Below, one piece after another: positions 1 through 6,117 of a stretch of 6,117 nt of DNA (position 1 is the first letter of the stretch; every line of letters begins with the position of its first letter). Source of the DNA: Pseudomonadota bacterium (GTDB lineage Bacteria > Pseudomonadota > Alphaproteobacteria > Acetobacterales > Acetobacteraceae); contig JAJYFW010000130.1 of assembly GCA_021785335.1 (NCBI GenBank), forward strand, positions 1 through 6,117. The letters are read 5' to 3'. The translations under genes and the position numbers were made by a program. The notes under the pieces were generated by a model. It saw only the letters and a list, made by a program, of their open reading frames with translations. It had not been told where the DNA came from and did no database searches.

Positions 1-673
1 ACAGGATGTACTGGCCGCAGCCGCCGAAGATGCCGATCTCGAGCAGCAGCAGCCATTCGATCCCGTGCGGCATCTGGAAATGCCAGAGGCTCATTGTCCC
101 GGTGACCGCCAGGAACACGAGATTCTGCGTGAACACCTGCAACAGGGAGGATTCGCGCCGCGCGATCTGGCGCATCAGGATCACCGCCAGCGCCCACATC
201 GCCGCCGCCGCCAGCACCAGCCCCGTCGCCACCGAGAAGGGGACGCCGAACGGATCGCTCGCCACCAGCACGCCGGTGAAACCGATGGCCACACAGGTCC
301 AGCGCAATCCCGTCACCCGCTCGCCCAGCAGCGGGCGCGCGAGCAGTGTCGTGAGGAGCGGCGAGGCATAGTAGAGCGTGGTCAGCTGCGCCAGCGAGAG
401 GTGCTGCGCCGCAGTGTAGTAGAGCAGCCAGGCCACCAGCGTGAGCACGCCGCGCGCCGCGAGCGAGAGCTTCATGGTCGAGGCCAGCATCGTCGGCACC
501 ATGCGCCCGCGCGAGGCCACGAGCACTACGATCACGATCGCGAGGCTGCGGAAGAACAGCACCTCCGGCACCGGCAGATGCTCGACCAGCCATTTGTTGG
601 TCGCGTCGTGCATCGCGAAGAGCGAGTAGGCGAGCACGCCGAGCAGCATGCCGAGGCCCAGCCTGTCACCCAT
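1..673 (-). CDS. DMT/EamA-family inner-membrane transporter, C-terminus missing (left window edge)
   Basis: The reading frame stays open from an ATG at 673 to the left edge, giving 224 residues of a protein that is usually about 290-300 long. It is very hydrophobic, with roughly eight likely membrane segments visible (about residues 7-21, 38-53, 72-88, 94-112, 124-140, 147-168, 180-195 and 206-224). The first EamA repeat is complete. It includes the typical stretch HLSLAQLTTLYYASPLL (91-107) followed by LLGERV with Glu118. The second repeat begins near residue 146 and is cut. Family members export or import small metabolites such as amino acids and nucleotide-sugar precursors; the substrate cannot be read from sequence. 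The start lies 15 bases after the ccmB stop and in the same frame, with no clear Shine-Dalgarno, so translation is probably coupled to ccmB. A later ATG (residue 9) is possible. Family call is firm, substrate unknown. Confidence 0.9.
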   Translation of the reverse strand, partial: MGDRLGLGMLLGVLAYSLFAMHDATNKWLVEHLPVPEVLFFRSLAIVIVVLVASRGRMVPTMLASTMKLSLAARGVLTLVAWLLYYTAAQHLSLAQLTTLYYASPLLTTLLARPLLGERVTGLRWTCVAIGFTGVLVASDPFGVPFSVATGLVLAAAAMWALAVILMRQIARRESSLLQVFTQNLVFLAVTGTMSLWHFQMPHGIEWLLLLEIGIFGGCGQYIL

Positions 674-688
674 GGGTCGCGCGCCCGC

Positions 689-1345
689 TCAAACGGACTG
701 CCGCAGCGCCGCCCCTGCGGCGAGCGGGCAGAACGGGGCGCACAACGCCAGCAGCGCCCCCAGCACCAGAAGCGGCGCCGCGTAGGGTGCGTCCGTGCGC
801 GCTGCCTCCGCCGCCAGCGTGCCCATGATCAGCACCGGCGTCGCGAGCGGCAGCACCAGGAGCGGCAGCAGCACGCCGCCGCGCCGGGCGCCCACCACCA
901 GCGCCGCCGTCGCGGTGCCGAGCAGGCTCAGCACCAGCGTGCCCGGCAGCAGGCCCAGCATCAGCACCGCGAACGGCGCCGGCTCGACGCCGAACATGAT
1001 GGCGACCGGCCCCGAGGCCAGCAGCAGCGGCAGGCCGGTCAGCAGCCAGTGCGCACAGGTCTTGAGGATCGCGACGCCCGCCGGCGGCAGGCCGGAGAGC
1101 AGCAGCAGGTCGAGCGAGCCGTCCTCGGCGTCGGCGCCGAACAGCCGGTCGAGCGGCAGGATCGCGGCCAGCAGCGCCGCGACCCAGATCACACCGGGGC
1201 CGATACGCGCGAGCAGCTTCGGCTCCGGCCCCACGCCGAGCGGGAACAGCGCCGTCACCACGACGAAGAACAGCAGCGCCGCCACGCTGTCCGCGGCGTG
1301 GCGCAGCCCGAGGCGGAGCTCCCGGCGCAGGAGGTCCGCGAACAT
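689..1345 (-). CDS. ccmB: Heme exporter protein B, permease of the cytochrome c maturation ABC transporter
   Basis: The 218-residue product matches CcmB in length and layout. It has a short cytoplasmic N-terminus (MFADLLRRELRLGLRH), then about six hydrophobic segments, and the conserved DRLFGADAEDGSLDLLLLSGLPP region (about residues 66-88) that follows the second segment in the family. CcmB works with CcmA and CcmC in the inner membrane. The CcmABCD complex uses ATP hydrolysis to release holo-CcmE carrying heme for covalent attachment to apocytochromes c in the periplasm. Its ATG overlaps the ccmA stop as TGATG, and a GGAG sits 11 bases upstream, so the two genes are translationally coupled. 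The next gene is a DMT permease rather than the commonly seen ccmC. No frameshift or truncation is seen. Confidence 0.95.
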   Translation of the reverse strand: MFADLLRRELRLGLRHAADSVAALLFFVVVTALFPLGVGPEPKLLARIGPGVIWVAALLAAILPLDRLFGADAEDGSLDLLLLSGLPPAGVAILKTCAHWLLTGLPLLLASGPVAIMFGVEPAPFAVLMLGLLPGTLVLSLLGTATAALVVGARRGGVLLPLLVLPLATPVLIMGTLAAEAARTDAPYAAPLLVLGALLALCAPFCPLAAGAALRQSV

Positions 1346-1977
1346 CAGCCCGTCAGCTCCAGCGTCCCGGCGCCCGGCAGCACGAAGTCCTGGTGCGTCG
1401 CCGCCACCACCGAGCCGCCGGCTTCGCGATGCGCCGCCAGCATCGCCTCCAGCCGGGCTAGCGAGGCGGTGTCGAGCGCGTTGGTCGGCTCGTCGAGCAG
1501 CCAGAGCGGCGCCGTGGACAGCGCCAGCCGCGCCAGCACCGCGCGCCGCCGCTGCCCGGCCGAGAGGAACCGCGCCGGGATCGCGGCCAGCGCCTCCAGC
1601 CCCATCGTCGCCAGCGCCGCCTCGATCCCGCGCGAGCCGGCGCGCGCCCAGGGAAGCAGGTTTTCCGCCACCGTCAGCCCCGGCTTGAGCGCATCCAGAT
1701 GCCCGACATAGGCGACGTGGCGCGACCAGGCGGGCAGGTCGTCCAGCTCCTCCCCGTCCCAGGCGACGCGCCCCTCGTCCGCCCGCAGCAGCCCGGCGAG
1801 GATGCGCAGCAGCGTCGATTTGCCGGTGCCGTTGGCGCCGCGCAGCAACAGCGCGCCGCCATGCGCGACCGCGCCGCCAACGCCGACCAGCACCAGCCGC
1901 TCGGCCCGCATCGCCGCGATCTCCTCGAAGACCAGCCCCGCGCCCGCCGGCCCGGCACGCTCAGACCCCGCGCTCAA
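1345..1977 (-). CDS. ccmA: Cytochrome c biogenesis ATP-binding protein CcmA (TTG start)
   Basis: This is an ABC ATPase of 210 residues from the TTG at 1977, within the usual CcmA size of about 200-215. Visible motifs in order are Walker A GANGTGKST (47-55), the CcmA-type Q-loop replacement YVGHLDALK (90-98, with His93 where most ABC proteins have Gln), signature LSAGQ (138-142), Walker B LWLLDEP (158-164), D-loop NALD (166-169) and the switch His195. It powers the CcmABCD complex that releases heme-loaded CcmE during cytochrome c maturation. The frame is open back to 2082, but the extra 35 residues are Arg/Pro-rich, unlike the family, and would fill the intergenic region. The TTG has GGGGGA five bases upstream. 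The next ATG (codon 23) would remove the first beta-strand. It is first in a ccmA-ccmB-DMT operon, divergent from acnA. Confidence 0.93.
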   Translation of the reverse strand: MSAGSERAGPAGAGLVFEEIAAMRAERLVLVGVGGAVAHGGALLLRGANGTGKSTLLRILAGLLRADEGRVAWDGEELDDLPAWSRHVAYVGHLDALKPGLTVAENLLPWARAGSRGIEAALATMGLEALAAIPARFLSAGQRRRAVLARLALSTAPLWLLDEPTNALDTASLARLEAMLAAHREAGGSVVAATHQDFVLPGAGTLELTG

Positions 1978-1988
1978 TGCATTCCCCC
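1974..1988 (-). promoter_or_regulatory. Ribosome binding site and TTG start context of ccmA, with a two-codon ATG ORF
   Basis: On the minus strand the order is GGGGGA (1988-1983), ATGCA (1982-1978), then TTG (1977-1975). The spacing of five bases suits the TTG. An ATG at 1982 lies directly against the purine run and encodes only ATG CAT TGA; its TGA shares two bases with the TTG. The ATG is therefore too close to the Shine-Dalgarno to be favoured and cannot encode CcmA. This site decides the ccmA start. Confidence 0.65.
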
Positions 1989-2102
1989 GATACCGTTCCC
2001 CCTCATGGACTGGGGAGGCGTGCTGTGGCAAATCGCAGCGCCTTCGCTGCCCGGCTGAGGCCGGGGCTCGGGGCGTGATCACCGCAACGAAAGAGAAGCT
2101 CC
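1978..2102. promoter_or_regulatory. Divergent intergenic region between ccmA and acnA
   Basis: These 125 bases separate two divergent start codons and must carry, or overlap, the promoters for both directions. No convincing -35/-10 pair could be picked by eye on either strand. No match to an Irr/ICE-type element or Fur box was seen. The acnA side has a purine-rich AAAGAGAAG (2090-2098) four bases before its ATG, serving as the ribosome binding site. The region also holds an eight-base palindrome GTGATCAC (2075-2082) and two small hairpins at 2035-2065. Promoter content is inferred from gene layout only. Confidence 0.6.
2035..2065. other. Two abutting hairpins in the acnA/ccmA intergenic region
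   Basis: The first inverted repeat is GCAGCG (2035-2040), loop CCTT, CGCTGC (2045-2050). The second is CCCGGC (2050-2055), loop TGAG, GCCGGG (2060-2065). Both have perfect six-base arms and four-base loops, and they share base 2050, so both full stems cannot form at once. On the plus strand they end 37 bases before the acnA ATG. Neither is followed by a T run, so they do not look like intrinsic terminators. Possible roles are mRNA leader structure or protein binding; in GC-rich DNA chance is also plausible. Confidence 0.4.
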
Positions 2103-4796
<2,694 letters not shown>

Positions 4797-4803
4797 TCGA
4801 AAG

Positions 4804-4836
4804 CCGGGGGCAGGTGGTCGCGCCGCCTGCCCCCGG
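4804..4836. terminator. Strong hairpin between convergent genes, probable bidirectional terminator
   Basis: The left arm CCGGGGGCAGGTGG (4804-4817) pairs with CCGCCTGCCCCCGG (4823-4836) across a five-base loop TCGCG. That is a 14-pair, very GC-rich stem with one T-G wobble. It begins eight bases after the acnA stop. Downstream on the plus strand is only AATGTT; on the minus strand the stem is followed by CTTTCG. The T tracts are poor, so termination may need help. The position between convergent acnA and the exported-protein gene (ending at 4869) supports a shared terminator or 3' end stabiliser. Confidence 0.75.
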
Positions 4837-4868
4837 AATGTTCCCCTGCCCGCGGCCCGCGAGACGGT

Positions 4869-5483
4869 TCAGGGTTTGGGCTTGGCCCCCGGCGGCATCG
4901 CCCCGGGTGGCATCGCGCCGGGCATGCCCTGCGGCACGGTCATCGCATGGTAGCCGGCGGGAACCTCGAAATCGCTGGCCGGCAGGCTGTGGTAGACGAC
5001 CTTGACCGCCTGCAGCATCGCGTCATTCGGGGCAGCGGCTCCGGCGCGGCGCGCACGCAGCAGCACGCCATCACGGGTGACGCAGATCTCACCCTCGCCG
5101 CCCGAACCATGCACGTCCCACAACCGGCAGGAAACGCCGGCGACGGTCGCCGAGCCCATGCGCTTGAAGCCGGAAAACGCCCGCATGGAGAGCGTGGCTT
5201 CCAGCTGCGGCGATTCCGGCATGTGCATGACCATCTGCCGGGCAGGCATCACGATGAACACCTCGTTGCGATCGCGCTCGATGATCGCGTAAACGCCCTG
5301 CTCGCCCATGCCGAGGATGCGCATGCGGCGAGCCGAGGCGCTGAACTCGATCGTCACGTCATGCCCATTCGGGCTCTGGTACGTCACGGTGACGTCGCGG
5401 GTCGGAAATGTCGTCGGGCGGCTTTGCGCCCAGGCGGGGGTCGCCGCAAGCAGCAACAGGCAGGCGGCGGCAAGGTGACGCAT
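4869..5483 (-). CDS. Predicted exported protein, DUF4412-like, function unknown
   Basis: The product is 204 residues from the ATG at 5483. I chose this start because GGGAG lies eight bases upstream and the protein then opens with a clear signal peptide (MRHLAAACLLLLAATPAWA, cleavage likely after Ala19). The open frame extends to 5537, but the extra 18 residues would bury the signal peptide. There is no lipobox, so a soluble periplasmic protein is likely. The mature part looks beta-rich: VTVTYQSPNGHDVTIEFSAS, then a methionine cluster (Met79, Met84, Met86, His87, Met88), then GVSCRLWDV (Cys119) and GEICVTRDGVLLR (Cys134). Those two cysteines could form a disulfide. The tail is Met/Pro/Gly-rich. 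The overall pattern resembles DUF4412-type or LolA-fold-like periplasmic proteins, but I recognise the family only loosely. It lies 50 bases downstream of aat on the same strand and converges with acnA. Confidence 0.85.
   Translation of the reverse strand: MRHLAAACLLLLAATPAWAQSRPTTFPTRDVTVTYQSPNGHDVTIEFSASARRMRILGMGEQGVYAIIERDRNEVFIVMPARQMVMHMPESPQLEATLSMRAFSGFKRMGSATVAGVSCRLWDVHGSGGEGEICVTRDGVLLRARRAGAAAPNDAMLQAVKVVYHSLPASDFEVPAGYHAMTVPQGMPGAMPPGAMPPGAKPKP
4884..4925 (-). repeat. Short in-frame repeat encoding the MPPGA tail of the exported protein
   Basis: On the minus strand, 4913-4899 and 4898-4884 are two 15-base units both encoding Met-Pro-Pro-Gly-Ala (residues 191-195 and 196-200), preceded by a 12-base variant encoding Met-Pro-Gly-Ala (187-190). 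Units differ mainly at third codon positions. This is a low-complexity tail that probably grew by local duplication. Confidence 0.7.
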
Positions 5484-5491
5484 CGGCTTGT

Positions 5492-5496
5492 CTCCC
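5492..5496 (-). promoter_or_regulatory. Shine-Dalgarno deciding the start of the exported-protein gene
   Basis: On the minus strand GGGAG, inside the purine run AGAGGGAGA (5499-5491), ends eight bases before the ATG at 5483. No equivalent site was seen before the ATG at 5537. This supports the shorter protein that opens directly with a signal peptide. Confidence 0.75.
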
Positions 5497-5533
5497 TCTG
5501 CTGATTCTTTCCAGACAATCCACGAACGAAACG

Positions 5534-6117
5534 TCATGATTGTGGCGGCGTCGCGGCCCGCATCCGCGCGATCTCGGCGGCGAGCTGCTCCTCCGGCGGA
5601 TCGGACAACCAGCGCGCCTGCGTGCCGACCGCTGCGTCCAGTCGCGCGTGGTATTCGTCGCGTGGGATGGTGACGCAGCCGAACCGTGAGAGGTGCGATG
5701 TCACGAACTGCGTGTCGAGCAGGGTGAAGCCGCCCAACCGCAGGCGGGCCACGAGGTGAACCAGCGCCACTTTCGAGGCGTCGGTGGCATGGCTGAACAT
5801 GCTCTCGCCGAAGAACGCGCCGCCGATCGCGACGCCATAGAGCCCGCCAACCAGCCGCCCCTCCGTCAGCACCTCGATGCTGTGCGCATAGCCGAACAGC
5901 GCAAGGGCGTTGAAGACGCGCTCAATCTCTTCGTTGATCCAGGTCCCGGTGCGCCCCGGCGCGGGCGCCGCGCAGGCGGCGATCACCGCGGGGAAATCCG
6001 CATCCGCCCGCACCGTGAAGGCGCCGCCACGCAACGTGCGCGCAAGCCGGGCGGGCAGGTGAAACGCGTCGAGCGGCAGGATGCCGCGCTCCGGCGGGTC
6101 AAGCCATTCGAGGCGGG
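5534..6117 (-). CDS. aat: Leucyl/phenylalanyl-tRNA-protein transferase, N-terminus missing (right window edge)
   Basis: The frame enters from the right edge (first whole codon 6115-6113) and ends at TGA 5536-5534, giving 193 residues. The first visible residues, RLEWLDPPERGILPLDAFHLPARLARTLR, match the family near its N-terminus, so only some 20-30 residues should be missing. Core motifs follow: TWINEEI, GYAHSIEV, GRLVGGLYGVAIGGAFFGESMFS (the GESMFS glutamate lies near 5793-5810), DASKVALVHLVARL and LLDTQF (about 5705-5722), which carries the Gln of the active site. The enzyme transfers Leu or Phe from aminoacyl-tRNA to proteins with N-terminal Lys or Arg, marking them for ClpS/ClpAP degradation in the cytoplasm. 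A TTG at 6034 is not the real start, because family-specific sequence continues upstream of it. The exported-protein gene follows 50 bases later and may be cotranscribed. Confidence 0.96.
   Translation of the reverse strand, partial: RLEWLDPPERGILPLDAFHLPARLARTLRGGAFTVRADADFPAVIAACAAPAPGRTGTWINEEIERVFNALALFGYAHSIEVLTEGRLVGGLYGVAIGGAFFGESMFSHATDASKVALVHLVARLRLGGFTLLDTQFVTSHLSRFGCVTIPRDEYHARLDAAVGTQARWLSDPPEEQLAAEIARMRAATPPQS

Noticed and set aside
65..1711. A 548-codon open frame on the plus strand across the permease, ccmB and ccmA
   Set aside because: The translation is a low-complexity Arg/Gln/His-rich string spanning three well-supported genes on the opposite strand, which is typical of a GC-driven shadow frame.
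1997..2018. Inverted TCCCC/GGGGA pair upstream of acnA as a regulatory operator
   Set aside because: The arms are only five bases with a ten-base gap in GC-rich sequence, and they match no operator I know.
1978..2082. N-terminal 35-residue extension of CcmA from an ATG at 2082
   Set aside because: The extension is Arg/Pro-rich, matches nothing in the CcmA family, lacks a ribosome binding site and would consume the divergent promoter region.
5484..5537. N-terminal 18-residue extension of the exported protein from an ATG at 5537
   Set aside because: It would overlap the end of aat, lacks a Shine-Dalgarno and would place a charged stretch in front of a clear signal peptide that has its own good ribosome binding site.

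Overview
This is a high-GC window of about 6.1 kb with dense coding and very short intergenic gaps. Gene content and order point to an alphaproteobacterium, and the AcnA sequence reads like Rhodospirillales, possibly Acetobacteraceae. That placement is inferred from recognised protein families and general familiarity, not from a search. I see no mobile elements, CRISPR array, rRNA, tRNA or phage genes.

Left arm (1-1977, minus strand): ccmA and ccmB, the ATPase and a membrane subunit of the System I cytochrome c maturation ABC transporter, overlap by one base (TGATG). A DMT/EamA-family permease follows 15 bases later and runs off the left edge. ccmA most plausibly starts at a TTG (1977), which gives a 210-residue protein. 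The partner usually found after ccmB, ccmC, is not next here; the permease sits in its place.

Centre (1978-4796): a 125-base divergent intergenic region separates ccmA from acnA on the plus strand. acnA encodes a full-length 897-residue aconitate hydratase A with all three Fe-S cluster cysteines. An acnA/ccmA divergent pair is a familiar alphaproteobacterial arrangement. The region holds two abutting small hairpins. acnA ends at a strong 14-bp-stem hairpin that sits between convergent genes.

Right arm (4869-6117, minus strand): aat (leucyl/phenylalanyl-tRNA-protein transferase, cut by the right edge) is followed 50 bases later by a small exported protein with a signal peptide, two cysteines and a methionine-rich, proline-rich tail. 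It resembles DUF4412-type periplasmic proteins.

Taken together the window is mostly ordinary housekeeping: heme/cytochrome c maturation, the TCA cycle and the N-end-rule pathway. Items worth a second look are the permease in the ccmC position and in frame with ccmB, the TTG start of ccmA embedded in a two-codon ORF, the structured acnA/ccmA intergenic region, and the uncharacterised exported protein. I found no convincing new system.
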